A DNA stretch of 64,000 nt from SIG307 sp964545045 (GCA_964545045.1 CAZJEN010000013.1:1-64000), one strand, 5' to 3'. Positions 26,474-36,446 are shown, counted from the stretch's first letter. Numbers and translations: made by a program. The notes: generated by a model from the sequence alone, not told the origin.

Positions 26474-27876
26474 GTACGCTTCACAAGCAAAGCCACTGTC
26501 TCAACATGCTCCGTAAACGGAAACATATCCACCGGCTGCGCCTTCACAAGCCGATAGCCGTTTTCCTCCAGATACTTCACATCTCTTGCCAGGGTCGCCG
26601 GGTCACAAGATACATACACCACCCGCTTCGGCTCCATGTCAACTACCGTATGAAGCAACGCTTCGTCGCATCCCTTACGCGGCGGGTCTACTACGATAAC
26701 ATCCGCGCACATACTGCCGCCGCTCTCTTTATATTTTGCCGGCAATACATCCTCTGCTGCCCCCACAAAAAACTCCGCATTAGTAATGTTGTTCCGCACG
26801 GCATTCTGCTTTGCATCCTCAATGGCCTGTGGTACGATTTCCACACCGTACACTTGCTTCGCTTTTTGGGCAAGGAACAGAGAAATGGTACCGATACCGC
26901 AGTACAAGTCCCAAACAATCTCATTTCCGGTCAATCCGGCAAACTCCAATGCCTTCTCATACAGTACCTTCGTCTGCTTCGGATTCACCTGATAGAAGGA
27001 CAACGGAGAAATCCGGAAGGATACCTCACCGATATAGTCGGTAATATATGTCTCTCCCCATACCGGGATAATTTCATTACCAAGAATAACATTGGTTTTC
27101 TCACGGTTGACATTCAGACACAATCCTTTCAGAACCAAGCCTGCCTCCTTGAGCCGTTCTGCCAGCATCTCTGCCTTCGGAAAACTTTTTCCGTTCACAA
27201 TAAGGCACACCAGTACCTCTCCGGTAACAGCCCCCACGCGGGTCAAAATATGACGCACCAAACCGGTATGGTTCTCCTCATCGTACGGAGCAATATTATA
27301 CTGCTCCATATGTTCACAAACAATTTTACAAATCACTTCGTTGACCGGTGCCTGAATGGCACAAGTCGTACTCGGAATAATCGCATGGCTATGACCCGCA
27401 TAAAAGCCGGTGACAATCTTTCCGTTTTTATCTTTCCCTACCGGGAACTGGGCTTTGTTACGATAAGCGAGACAGTCCTCCATGCCGAGAATCGGTAGAA
27501 ACTGCGGCACATCTTTTTCAGTTGTACCACCGTTCTCCGCAAACCGGACTCCCCCGATGCGCTCCAGACATCCCCTTACCTTTCGTTCCTTCCAGCCCAA
27601 CTGAGAAGGATAGCTCATGGACTGCAACTGACAACCGCCACAACGTCCCGCCACCGGGCAAACCGGCTCCACACGACACTCCGACGGCCGAAGGATTCTC
27701 TCGATTTTTGCATATCCGTAGGTCTTCTTTGCCTTAAGCACCTTTGCTTCAATCACATCACCTACCACAGCCCCCTTCACAAATAGGGTAAACCCATCCG
27801 CACGACCGATTCCTTCACCACCGCTGCCCATATCTATAATTTCAATTGTCACAAGCTCATTCTTCTTCGGAGTCAT
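26446..27876 (-). CDS. rlmD: 23S rRNA (uracil-C5)-methyltransferase RlmD/RlmCD
   Basis: A 476-residue SAM-dependent RNA methyltransferase of the RumA/TrmA group. It begins with a TRAM domain (LVTIEIIDMGSGGEGIGR), has the Fe-S cysteines in CPVAGRCGGCQ, the SAM-binding DLYCGIGTISLFLA and the catalytic cysteine in YVSCDPATLARD. It methylates uracil in 23S rRNA (U1939 and in Gram-positives often U747). The ATG at 27876 follows CAGGAAGG; longer frames overlap galE. It lies 28 bp after galE and is probably co-transcribed. Confidence 0.92.
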   Translation of the reverse strand: MTPKKNELVTIEIIDMGSGGEGIGRADGFTLFVKGAVVGDVIEAKVLKAKKTYGYAKIERILRPSECRVEPVCPVAGRCGGCQLQSMSYPSQLGWKERKVRGCLERIGGVRFAENGGTTEKDVPQFLPILGMEDCLAYRNKAQFPVGKDKNGKIVTGFYAGHSHAIIPSTTCAIQAPVNEVICKIVCEHMEQYNIAPYDEENHTGLVRHILTRVGAVTGEVLVCLIVNGKSFPKAEMLAERLKEAGLVLKGLCLNVNREKTNVILGNEIIPVWGETYITDYIGEVSFRISPLSFYQVNPKQTKVLYEKALEFAGLTGNEIVWDLYCGIGTISLFLAQKAKQVYGVEIVPQAIEDAKQNAVRNNITNAEFFVGAAEDVLPAKYKESGGSMCADVIVVDPPRKGCDEALLHTVVDMEPKRVVYVSCDPATLARDVKYLEENGYRLVKAQPVDMFPFTEHVETVALLVKRTCTNKKSIV

Positions 27877-27904
27877 ACTAACCTTCCTGCTTTCTGTTCT
27901 TGTC

Positions 27905-28894
27905 CTACGCCTGATATCCTCTCGGGTGGCTACTGTGCCACTTCCACGCCGTAGCAATAATTTCTTCCACATCGGTGTACTGCGGCTTCCAGCCAAGCAC
28001 CGTTCTCGCCTTTTCACTGGAAGCAATAAGAGTCGCCGGGTCACCGCCGCGACGCGGTGCTTCCTGTGCCTTAATCGGGAGACCCGTCACACGTCTTGCG
28101 CCCTCTACGATTTCTCTTACACTGTAACCCTCTCCGCTGCCGAGGTTAAATACATTGCTCTCGTTGCCCTGCATCAAATACTCCACTGCCAGCACGTGAG
28201 CCTGGGCCAAATCCATCACATGAATATAATCACGGATACAGGTCCCGTCCTTCGTCGGATAGTCCGTACCGCAAATATCGATGTGATCACGCTGACCAAG
28301 CGGAACCTGTAAAATAAGCGGAATTAAATGACTTTCCGGAGAGTGTGCCTCACCGATGGCTCCGCTCGGGTGTGCCCCGCAGGCATTAAAATAACGCAGA
28401 GCCACATACTTTAAGCCATGAGCGGTATCCGTCCACTTCATCATTTTTTCCATGGCAAGCTTCGTCTCGCCGTAGGTATTAATCGGAGAGGTCTTGTCGG
28501 ATTCCAAAATCGGAATATTTTCCGGCTCACCGTAGGTTGCCGCAGTGGAGGAAAATACAATCTTCTTCACATCATGGGCAATCATGGACTCCAACAACAC
28601 CTTGGTACCGCATACATTATTGTCGTAATACTTCAGCGGATTCTTCATACTCTCCGCCACCAGAGAGTTCGCCGCAAAGTGAATCACCGCATCAATCTTT
28701 TCATTTTCAAATACAGAATCCACAAATGCACGATTACGAATATCTCCCTCGTAAAAACGAGCCTGCGGATGTACCGCCTCTTTGTGACCGGTCTCCAAAT
28801 TATCAGCCACTACCACATCAATTCCTCTGTCTACAAGCTCATACACCATATGAGAACCGATATATCCGGCTCCTCCTAAAACTAAAATCGTCAT
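27905..28894 (-). CDS. galE: UDP-glucose 4-epimerase
   Basis: A 329-residue GalE of normal length. It opens TILVLGGAGYIGSHMVYEL (NAD site), has the SSTAATYG serine motif and the catalytic YGETK (YxxxK), then RYFNACGA and the ENRGGD-like RRGGDPATLIAS near the C-terminus. It interconverts UDP-glucose and UDP-galactose for galactose use and polysaccharide synthesis. It has its own promoter; no other gal gene is nearby. Confidence 0.96.
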   Translation of the reverse strand: MTILVLGGAGYIGSHMVYELVDRGIDVVVADNLETGHKEAVHPQARFYEGDIRNRAFVDSVFENEKIDAVIHFAANSLVAESMKNPLKYYDNNVCGTKVLLESMIAHDVKKIVFSSTAATYGEPENIPILESDKTSPINTYGETKLAMEKMMKWTDTAHGLKYVALRYFNACGAHPSGAIGEAHSPESHLIPLILQVPLGQRDHIDICGTDYPTKDGTCIRDYIHVMDLAQAHVLAVEYLMQGNESNVFNLGSGEGYSVREIVEGARRVTGLPIKAQEAPRRGGDPATLIASSEKARTVLGWKPQYTDVEEIIATAWKWHSSHPRGYQA

Positions 28895-28935
28895 TTCGTT
28901 ATTCTCCTGTTCGATATTTTTTGTGTTATGGCCAC

Positions 28936-28964
28936 TCTACACCTTCCCCTAAGGGTCATGTCAA
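28936..28964 (-). promoter_or_regulatory. Promoter of galE-rlmD
   Basis: On the minus strand consensus TTGACA (28959-28964), a 17-bp spacer and TGTAGA (28936-28941). The -10 is weak. The -35 lies just past the stop of the upstream yhaM-like gene. Confidence 0.5.
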
Positions 28965-28968
28965 GTAA

Positions 28969-29907
28969 TTATTTTCCGGTTTTTCTCATGTTCGATTCAA
29001 ACATCTTCTGAAAACCGAGCCATCCGGTCTCTTCGGTACTGTCAAAGAGCGCCGCTACTCCCGCAAGCTTCGCATCCAAATTATCTGCCATACTGAGGGC
29101 CAGCGCTTCCGCCAGAGCCGGCTTTTTCGGAGAACCGTACTCCAACTCACCATGATGAGATAAAATACAATGCAGCAACTCATTCTTACGTTTTACCGTA
29201 AAGCCTCCCAACTTATCCATCCGCTTGGATAACCAGTCCGCCCCGATATAAATATGGCCCAAAAGCTGGCCTGCATCCGTATAATCATTCTCCGGGAATG
29301 AAGAAATCTCGGAAAGCTTACCCACATCATGAAACATTGCCGCCGTAAGCAACAGATCTCTGTCAAGTACCGGATAGTTATCCGCCAAATAAGTACAAAG
29401 CTTTGTCACGGAAACCGTATGTTCCAAAAGTCCGCCTACAAAGTTATGGTGCATGGTCTTTGCAGCGGAATGAGACAAAAACATTTCCTTAAACTTCGGG
29501 TCCTCCTTGAAATAACTCTCTGCCAAAAGCTTAAACTGGGCATCCTTTAAGGAATCGATATAGCCCAACAGTTCTTTATACATTTCCGTTGTATTACGCT
29601 TCGTACACGGCATATATTCGCTGACATCGTATTCGCCCTCGGTCAAACGACGTACTCTGCGGATATTTAACTGCAGCGCTCCCTGAAAGCTTACTACCTG
29701 ACCTTCCACACGAATATAATCCAGTGCTTCAAAGTGCTCGATTCCCGCATTCAACTCCCAGACCTTACCGTCCATCGTTCCCGTCTTATCCTGCAAAATC
29801 AAGGAATAATAACTCTTTCCCGCTTTGGTCTGTAACGTCTGCTTCTGCTTACAAAAATAATTTTCCGAGACCATTTCCCCGTCCCGTAATTCTTTTAAAT
29901 AATTCAT
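28969..29907 (-). CDS. 3'-5' exoribonuclease YhaM family (OB fold plus HD domain)
   Basis: A 312-residue protein: an N-terminal OB-fold (LILQDKTGTMDGKVWELN, residues about 35-52) followed by an HD phosphohydrolase domain with HHNFVGGLLEHT, AAMFHDVGKLSEI and ILSHHGELEYG. This order and length match B. subtilis YhaM/CbfA, a 3'-5' exonuclease acting on RNA and single-stranded DNA. Its upstream neighbour is the HtrA-like gene 35 bp away. Confidence 0.9.
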   Translation of the reverse strand: MNYLKELRDGEMVSENYFCKQKQTLQTKAGKSYYSLILQDKTGTMDGKVWELNAGIEHFEALDYIRVEGQVVSFQGALQLNIRRVRRLTEGEYDVSEYMPCTKRNTTEMYKELLGYIDSLKDAQFKLLAESYFKEDPKFKEMFLSHSAAKTMHHNFVGGLLEHTVSVTKLCTYLADNYPVLDRDLLLTAAMFHDVGKLSEISSFPENDYTDAGQLLGHIYIGADWLSKRMDKLGGFTVKRKNELLHCILSHHGELEYGSPKKPALAEALALSMADNLDAKLAGVAALFDSTEETGWLGFQKMFESNMRKTGK

Positions 29908-29941
29908 TCCGTTTCCTCCGTTTTCTAACCCCTTCTGTTTT

Positions 29942-31324
29942 CTAATGAAATCTCAATTCCGGCACCATATACAGCGTCTGCTCCTTACGGTCGCCCTTTA
30001 CATCCCTATTCACAATAATACGTACACTGTGCGGTCCTACTCCGGTGATTTCTTCGTAAAACTGCCTTACGCTGTTTACCGGCGTTATCCCTACCTCCGT
30101 AATAATATCACCGTTCTTAATCCCGGCATACATAGCCGGCGATCCCGGAAGGACCTCGGACACATAAACCCCCTGCGGCAAATTGTACTTTCCGCCCATT
30201 ACGGTATCCACCGCCTCCAGACGCATTCCGCAGTACATCCTCGGGATATTATTCAGTGTAGCATTGATAATGTCACGCATACCACCGACCTCTACCGCGG
30301 TAATAATTCCCTGCTCGCCTTTATTTAACGTATTACTGAGCATCCCGATTACATCACCGGCTAGGTTAAACACAAATCCGTCACCTTCCGCGTATTCCGT
30401 AATTCCTGTAGTGAAATACACTACCTCATCATCTATCACCTGAACCACCAATCCGGTTCCGGTCGTCATTCCAAGCTCTATAGCTCCCGGATGTCCGTTT
30501 GGATTTCCCAGCACAATGACCGGGGTTCCCGGCTCCAACCCTTCCATGGCAAAGTCTGCTTTTTCCGGCAGATTTTCCTCTCCCACAGACGCCGCTGCCG
30601 CTAACCGTACCGACAGCACCGCAAGACAATAATTGGTGTCATAGGAAAATACAGAGCACGGCATGGTTGTTCCGTTGGCAAAGGTCACCTGAAACCTTGT
30701 AGCCCCTTCGATACTGTCAAAACTTGCCAAAAACAGCATATCCAGTCCGTTATCTCCCACATAAAGTCCCGTAGCGGTACGACTGGTCTCATATGCTTCC
30801 TCAAACCAATCCACCCCTTCCGAAATCGCAGTGATCCGCACCAGAGATTTGCTGAATTTTCCTGACAAATCGGCAATTCCGGTATACATATTTAAAAAGC
30901 CCTGTACGGTCTCATCATCGATAACCGTATCTTCTTTTCCGTCATTCTTGTTCCCGTCTATGGTTACAATAACCTGCGGGGTAGCCCTCGGCGGGTCCAC
31001 ATCCAAGGTCGGCGTTCCGGTTGTTCCCGGAGTCTTCGTAGCTGTCGGTGCCTTGGATGGTGACGGAACACCGGTAGGCGATACTGCCTGAGTCACTTTT
31101 CCGATACCTACCGCCTGCCGAAGTGTTTTCTCCAAATCCAGCTTCTTTATCAAAAAGTTTCCGGTCAAAACAAGCGTAATTCCCGCAATTAAACCAAACA
31201 CCACCGCAGAGCCCGCAAGCCGTAGCAATGATTTCCAAACTTTTTTCTTCTTTTTTTGCGGCAAAATCTGTTCTTGTATTACCTGCTGCTCTTCTTCCTG
31301 TACCCTATCTCTGTTTTCTTCCAT
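29942..31324 (-). CDS. Membrane-anchored HtrA-like pseudoprotease with PDZ domain
   Basis: A 460-residue type II membrane protein: acidic N-terminus, a lysine run, one membrane helix (about 38-59), a Pro/Thr linker (about 80-118), a trypsin-like fold (about 160-355) and a PDZ domain (about 365-455). The HtrA scaffold is recognisable in VIVLGNPNGHPG and GDVIGML, but all three catalytic positions are lost: the LTNNHV region reads LASFDS (199-204), the TDLAVL aspartate region reads TNYCLAVL, and GNSGG is replaced by AEGDGF (312-317). It is therefore probably a binding or sensing protein, perhaps serving the adjacent histidine kinase. The ATG at 31324 follows AGGAGG. Confidence 0.85.
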   Translation of the reverse strand: MEENRDRVQEEEQQVIQEQILPQKKKKKVWKSLLRLAGSAVVFGLIAGITLVLTGNFLIKKLDLEKTLRQAVGIGKVTQAVSPTGVPSPSKAPTATKTPGTTGTPTLDVDPPRATPQVIVTIDGNKNDGKEDTVIDDETVQGFLNMYTGIADLSGKFSKSLVRITAISEGVDWFEEAYETSRTATGLYVGDNGLDMLFLASFDSIEGATRFQVTFANGTTMPCSVFSYDTNYCLAVLSVRLAAAASVGEENLPEKADFAMEGLEPGTPVIVLGNPNGHPGAIELGMTTGTGLVVQVIDDEVVYFTTGITEYAEGDGFVFNLAGDVIGMLSNTLNKGEQGIITAVEVGGMRDIINATLNNIPRMYCGMRLEAVDTVMGGKYNLPQGVYVSEVLPGSPAMYAGIKNGDIITEVGITPVNSVRQFYEEITGVGPHSVRIIVNRDVKGDRKEQTLYMVPELRFH

Positions 31325-31369
31325 ATCCCAATCCTCCTGACACAACTCCTCAGCCCTGAATTTCTGTGC

Positions 31370-32785
31370 TTAGATTTCTTCTGTCATAACAAGCGGGAGA
31401 GTAAAAACAAACTCCGTTCCCACACCTTCCGTACTGATTACATTAATATTTTCCTTGTGGGCAGTCATAATTTCCTTTGCAATGGAAAGTCCCAGACCGG
31501 TTCCCTTTTTATCCTTACCACGGGAACTGTCAGACTTATAAAAACGGTCCCAAATCTTTGCCAAATCTTCTTTCGGAATTCCCGCGCCGGTATCCTTCAC
31601 GGATATCATTGCTTTCTTCCCTTTTTCCTCTACCGTAATACGAATCGCAGCATCCGCCTGACTGAACTTGATGGCATTATCCACCAGATTGTAAAGCACC
31701 TGTGCAATTTTGTCCCTGTCCGCATTTACAATAATCTCCTTGGCAGAGAAAACCAACTGTATAATCAGACGCTTCTTTTTGCATTGTCCTTCAAAGGTTC
31801 TGGCAAGATTTTTGATTACCTCATTGATATCGAACTCCGAAGGCTGCAAAATCATTCCCTTTTGGTCCATTGTATTCAAGATAAGCAGATTGGAGGTAAG
31901 CTTTGTCAAACGCTCTACCTCAAACAACACAACATCCAAATACTTATCCTGCTGCTCCGGCGGAATCGTACCGTCCTTAATTGCCTCGGCGTAGCCTTTG
32001 ATGGATGTAAGCGGAGACCTGAAATCATGAGAAACATTCGCTATAATTTCTCTTTGATATTCATTGAACCGGTACATGGTATCTCCCATGTAGCCGATGA
32101 CATCCGCCAATGCCTTAAATTCCCCTTCAAAACGAAGCAATGTTTTTTTTTCGTAATTTCCTTCCACATAAGCCTTTGCCGCAGCAATCATCCTTCTCAA
32201 AGGAATTACCATAAAACAGTAAATCCCCACAAATACTGCCGCCAAAACTGCCATGATTACCAGATAATACCCGTTCATCTCATAAACCGCATCACTGACC
32301 TTCTGATTTACGGAATCCATGGTAACCATCATACATACATAACCTTTTACCTGATACTGATGTGTCAGCGGAAGTACCACTGCCAGCATCGGTTCCGAGG
32401 TCAGCTCCTGATAATACACATTCCTGTGAAAAGTCTCATCCAAAAATCCCGGTGCAATCTCTCCCAATTCAACTACTTCTTTGCTGACCGGCGCCGTATC
32501 ACCTACTACTTTTCCCCAAGGCGCAAGTATCAAAATACGTACATCCGAGATAGTGGCCACCGGCTGCAGATTCTCGATCAGTTTTGTAATGGTAATCCGG
32601 TTGTCGTAATATTTTTTGACATACCCATCCAAAACGACCCCCGTCTGGGTATACATCGTTTGCTCCTGCTGCCCGAATATTTTCTTCTCTGCAATTTCCG
32701 CCAGTACCGTATTCACAAAAATGAACAGTACACATGCAATCAAAAGATAAAAAACGATGAGTTTCCTTGTCAGGCTTCTCTTCAT
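31370..32785 (-). CDS. Sensor histidine kinase
   Basis: A 471-residue membrane kinase. Two helices (about 9-30 and 183-205) flank an extracytoplasmic domain of about 150 residues. A HAMP segment follows, then the HisKA box NVSHDFRSPLTSIKGY and the HATPase motifs (LYNLVDNAIKFS, DTGAGIPKED, GTGLGLSIAKEI). It is complete and should phosphorylate the response regulator whose stop overlaps its start by four bases. The signal is unknown; the following gene encodes an extracytoplasmic HtrA-like protein that could modulate it. Confidence 0.95.
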   Translation of the reverse strand: MKRSLTRKLIVFYLLIACVLFIFVNTVLAEIAEKKIFGQQEQTMYTQTGVVLDGYVKKYYDNRITITKLIENLQPVATISDVRILILAPWGKVVGDTAPVSKEVVELGEIAPGFLDETFHRNVYYQELTSEPMLAVVLPLTHQYQVKGYVCMMVTMDSVNQKVSDAVYEMNGYYLVIMAVLAAVFVGIYCFMVIPLRRMIAAAKAYVEGNYEKKTLLRFEGEFKALADVIGYMGDTMYRFNEYQREIIANVSHDFRSPLTSIKGYAEAIKDGTIPPEQQDKYLDVVLFEVERLTKLTSNLLILNTMDQKGMILQPSEFDINEVIKNLARTFEGQCKKKRLIIQLVFSAKEIIVNADRDKIAQVLYNLVDNAIKFSQADAAIRITVEEKGKKAMISVKDTGAGIPKEDLAKIWDRFYKSDSSRGKDKKGTGLGLSIAKEIMTAHKENINVISTEGVGTEFVFTLPLVMTEEI

Positions 32786-33498
32786 ACTTTCTTTACCTCA
32801 AATTTGTAACCGATACCCCAAACCGTTGCAATGCTCCAGTTTGCACGATCTTTTATCTTTTCACGTACGCGCTTTACATGCACATCCACAGTTCTGGTAT
32901 CACCTATGTATTCATAGCCCCAGATATGGTCTAAGAGCTGTTCTCTTGTAAACACCTGATTCGGATGGGATGCCAGGAAATACAAAAGCTCCAGTTCCTT
33001 CGGCGGCATCTCCACCTGTTTTCCGAGATAGGTTACTGCGTAATTGGTCTGATTGATTAACAAATCCTGATAAATCACACAGTCACCCTGTTTCTCGTTC
33101 GGGAACTCCTCCGGCTTTACCACCTCCGGAGTAAAGCGGCGCAGCACCGCCTTTACTCTGGCTACCAGTTCCTTAGAATCAAAGGGTTTAATCATATAGT
33201 CGTCTGCGCCCAACTCCAACCCGAGCACCTTATCGAAAATTTCTCCCTTTGCGGAAAGCATAATAATCGGCACCTTCGAGGTCTTACGAAGCTCTCTGCA
33301 CACCTCGTAACCGTCCATGCCCGGAAGCATCAGATCCAGCAGAACAAGATTCGGCTCATACTCCACAAACTGCTGCAGGGCCTCCTCTCCGTCCTCTACA
33401 CACAACGTATCGAAGCACTCCTTCCGCAAATATAAGGAAATCAATTCCGCAATACTCGCATCATCATCTACAATCATTATTTTCTGTTTTACTGCCAT
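32782..33498 (-). CDS. OmpR-family response regulator
   Basis: A 238-residue regulator: a receiver domain with the acidic pocket in VDDDAS, the phospho-acceptor in LLDLMLPGMDG (D about 55) and the conserved lysine in MIKPF, followed by a winged-helix DNA-binding domain (TREQLLDHIWGYEYIGDTRT, VDVHVKRVREK). It forms an ATGA-overlapping pair with the kinase and lies 13 bp after mutS2, so it may be transcribed with mutS2. Confidence 0.96.
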   Translation of the reverse strand: MAVKQKIMIVDDDASIAELISLYLRKECFDTLCVEDGEEALQQFVEYEPNLVLLDLMLPGMDGYEVCRELRKTSKVPIIMLSAKGEIFDKVLGLELGADDYMIKPFDSKELVARVKAVLRRFTPEVVKPEEFPNEKQGDCVIYQDLLINQTNYAVTYLGKQVEMPPKELELLYFLASHPNQVFTREQLLDHIWGYEYIGDTRTVDVHVKRVREKIKDRANWSIATVWGIGYKFEVKKV

Positions 33499-33511
33499 AT
33501 CCCCATCTCCT

Positions 33512-35887
33512 TTAAAACTCTACTATCGTAACTCCGTGGTCACCTTCTCCGAAGCCGCCTACCCGGTAACTCTTTACATAACGCAACCGTTTCAAATACT
33601 GATGCACCGCATCCCTGAGCGCTCCGGTACCTCTTCCGTGAATAATCATCACCTGCGGCAAATGTGCCAAATATGCATCATCCAAATACTTCTCCAGTAC
33701 AGGAAGCGCCTCATCCACACGTTTCCCGATGAGGTTACATTCCGGACTGACGCTCATACTCTTACTCATCTTAATCTTACCCACTTCGGTACGAGCCTTC
33801 TTTTCCGGCTCCTGTACCGCTTCCGCCGGCGCAATATCCTTTATGTTGGCCTGGGTACGAAGTACACCAACCTGTACATACAGCTCACCCTTAGCATTCG
33901 GTAACGTTGCCACCGTACCGGTAAGATTCAGACTCAATACCTGTACGGTATCGCCCACTTTAATCTCCTCTGCCGTCATAACCTTACGGTTCTTTTGCTT
34001 TTTCTTCTTTATGGCAAGGGAATTTTCCTTCTCTCCCAGCTTCTCTCTCAGTGCATTTCGTTCCGCTTCCATCTCACGTCCCGCACCGGATGTTCCCCAC
34101 TTATTAAATTTCTTTATGGTACTGTCGGCATAGTCCTTTGCCTCTTGCAAAATATCCTTTGCCTTCTCGTTTGCTTCCCGCAGAACACGCTCCTTTGCCG
34201 CATCCAGACGGTCGCTCTTTTCCTGGTATTTTTTCTTTAAAGCCTCGGCCTCCGCAAGACGCTTTGCGGCCTCTTCCACATCCCGCTCGGTAGCCAAACG
34301 CTTCTTTTCCAAATCTGCGATAACGTCCTCAAAGCTCTGGTCCTTCACGCCGATAAAGCCTTTTGCCTCCTCGATAATCTCTTCGGAAAGCCCCAGCTTT
34401 TTTGATATTGCAAAAGCGTTACTCTTTCCCGGAATACCGATTAAGAGGCGATAGGTCGGACGCAGAGTCTCTACGGAAAACTCACAGCAGGCATTAGACA
34501 CACCCTCGGTAGACAGTGCAAATATCTTTAATTCGCTGTAATGGGTGGTTGCCATGGTGCGGATGCCCTTACGGTGCAAATGGGTCAGAATGGACATAGC
34601 CAGTGCCGCACCCTCCGTCGGATCCGTTCCCGCACCAAGCTCATCGAACAATACCAAAGAATGCTCATCCGCTTTTTCCAAAATTGACACCGTGTTGGTC
34701 ATATGAGAGGAGAAAGTACTGAGGCTCTGCTCGATGCTCTGCTCGTCTCCGATATCCGCAAACACATCCTTGAACACAGCCAGTTCCGAGCCATCAAAGG
34801 CCGGAATATGCAGTCCCGCCTGACCCATGAGGGTAAACAGACCTACGGTCTTTAAGGATACAGTCTTACCGCCGGTATTCGGACCGGTAATTACAAGAAG
34901 AGAAAAGTCCCCTCCCAGATAAATATCAATCGGAACTACCTTATGCGGGTCAATCAGCGGATGACGACCTCTTTTGATATTAATATAGCCACGTTCGTTA
35001 AATTTCGGCTCCGTTCCCTTCATGCTCTTTGACAGTACCGCTCTCGCAAAAATAAAGTCCAGCTCCGTCAAAGTTTTCATGTTATAGGCAAGATTCTCCA
35101 CGTGCTCTGCGGCAAAAGCGGACAACTCCGCCAGAATCTTTTCAATCTCAATCTTTTCCTTTTCTGCCAGTTCCGCCAGCTCGTTGTTTAGCTTCACCAC
35201 CGCCATCGGTTCCATAAACACAGTGGAACCCTTGGAGGAACGATCATGAATCATACCGGAAAACTTTCCCTGGTACTCCTGCTTTACCGGAAGACAATAT
35301 CTGCCGTTACGCATGGTCACCAAAGCATCCTGGAACATCATCTGGTTATCTTGGGAATTAACGATAGACGCCAGCTGTTCTCTGATTTTATCATTGGTGA
35401 TACGCATCTGACGACGCACCTGCTTTAAGCCGGCACTGGCATCGTCCGCAATCTCTTCCTCGGAAATAATACAGCGCTGAATCTCGTTGTTCAAGGTGAC
35501 AAGGGGCTCCAGAAGCGTAAAACGCTCCGTGAGACAGTCCGTTACCTCTTCCTCACCGGTCGTACCGTACTGCTTTACCCTCTGGGTAGCGGTAAGTACC
35601 GAACTGATTTTTAACAATTCCCCTGCCAATAAAGAGGAACCTACCTCCAACAACTTTAAGGTCCCGCCGATATCCGGCAAACCGTTAAAGGAAAGACTGC
35701 CCTTTTTGAACACTCTCTTTAAGGCATCCGTGGTCTCTCTCTGCAGTTCTTCAATCTTAGAAAGCTCGGTCTGCGGTTTTAGCTCCGCACAGAGACGTCT
35801 GCCCGGCTCCGAGCCCGCATAATGCTGCAACCGCTCAATTATTTTTCCGTACTCTAAGGTACGCAATGCTTTTTCATTTACACTCAT
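33512..35887 (-). CDS. mutS2: MutS2 endonuclease / ribosome-rescue ATPase
   Basis: A 791-residue MutS2, the normal length. The Walker A GPNTGGKTVSLKTVGL lies near residue 330, Walker B in LVLFDELGAGTDPTEGAALA, a coiled coil at about 520-600, and the C-terminal Smr nuclease domain with IHGRGTGALRDAVHQYL. MutS2 limits homologous recombination, and in B. subtilis it also binds collided ribosomes. It is followed at 13 bp by the response regulator gene. Confidence 0.97.
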   Translation of the reverse strand: MSVNEKALRTLEYGKIIERLQHYAGSEPGRRLCAELKPQTELSKIEELQRETTDALKRVFKKGSLSFNGLPDIGGTLKLLEVGSSLLAGELLKISSVLTATQRVKQYGTTGEEEVTDCLTERFTLLEPLVTLNNEIQRCIISEEEIADDASAGLKQVRRQMRITNDKIREQLASIVNSQDNQMMFQDALVTMRNGRYCLPVKQEYQGKFSGMIHDRSSKGSTVFMEPMAVVKLNNELAELAEKEKIEIEKILAELSAFAAEHVENLAYNMKTLTELDFIFARAVLSKSMKGTEPKFNERGYINIKRGRHPLIDPHKVVPIDIYLGGDFSLLVITGPNTGGKTVSLKTVGLFTLMGQAGLHIPAFDGSELAVFKDVFADIGDEQSIEQSLSTFSSHMTNTVSILEKADEHSLVLFDELGAGTDPTEGAALAMSILTHLHRKGIRTMATTHYSELKIFALSTEGVSNACCEFSVETLRPTYRLLIGIPGKSNAFAISKKLGLSEEIIEEAKGFIGVKDQSFEDVIADLEKKRLATERDVEEAAKRLAEAEALKKKYQEKSDRLDAAKERVLREANEKAKDILQEAKDYADSTIKKFNKWGTSGAGREMEAERNALREKLGEKENSLAIKKKKQKNRKVMTAEEIKVGDTVQVLSLNLTGTVATLPNAKGELYVQVGVLRTQANIKDIAPAEAVQEPEKKARTEVGKIKMSKSMSVSPECNLIGKRVDEALPVLEKYLDDAYLAHLPQVMIIHGRGTGALRDAVHQYLKRLRYVKSYRVGGFGEGDHGVTIVEF

Positions 35888-35939
35888 ATCAAAATCCTCT
35901 AACTTTTCTGAACACGCGCCTTTGCGTCACGCAAAAGCT

Positions 35940-36446
35940 CTATGAATCAACTTCACTCCAGCTGTGGCGATGAAGCTCTCCCTGCATCTGCATATGTGAA
36001 AAACCCTTCTGACGCAGTGCCTCATAAGTCACAATCGCCACCGAATTGGAAAGGTTCAGGGAACGAATCTCCGACAACATCGGAATTCGGATACAACGCT
36101 CCTTATCCGTCATCAAAATCTCCTCCGGAATCCCGGCACTCTCCTTGCCGAACATAATATACGCCTCGTCCTCGTATGCTACCTCAGAATACAAACTCTG
36201 CCCCTTTGTGGTCGCCATATACGGACGAGCTCCCGGATTCTTCTCTAAAAATTCCTCGTAGTTTTTATACACATGCAAATCGATATCCTTCCAGTAATCC
36301 ATACCGGCACGGCGTACCGCCTTTTCCGAAATATCAAAGCCCAACGGCTCGATTAAATGCAAACGGCTTCCGGTCGCCACACAGGTCCGCCCGATATTTC
36401 CCGTATTTGCCGGAATCTCCGGCTCAAGTAACACTATATTTATCAT
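35940..36446 (-). CDS. trmL: tRNA (cytidine/uridine-34 2'-O)-methyltransferase TrmL
   Basis: A 168-residue SPOUT methyltransferase, the usual TrmL size. Its signatures are MINIVLLEPEIPANTGNIGRT, FGKESAGIPEEIL and IRSLNLSNSVAIVTYEALRQ, which make the knotted SAM pocket. It modifies the wobble ribose of leucine tRNAs. It lies 52 bp upstream of mutS2; a small palindrome, TTTGCGTCACGCAAA, sits between them at about 35921-35935. Confidence 0.94.
   Translation of the reverse strand: MINIVLLEPEIPANTGNIGRTCVATGSRLHLIEPLGFDISEKAVRRAGMDYWKDIDLHVYKNYEEFLEKNPGARPYMATTKGQSLYSEVAYEDEAYIMFGKESAGIPEEILMTDKERCIRIPMLSEIRSLNLSNSVAIVTYEALRQKGFSHMQMQGELHRHSWSEVDS

Noticed and set aside
26506..27498. A 330-codon plus-strand open frame opposite rlmD
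   Set aside because: Antisense shadow of a strong coding gene; no recognisable motif or ribosome site.
31256..32809. A 517-codon open frame on the plus strand opposite the histidine kinase and HtrA-like genes
   Set aside because: It is antisense to two well-supported genes, has no ribosome site and a composition rich in His, Arg, Ser and Leu that is typical of reverse-frame shadows.
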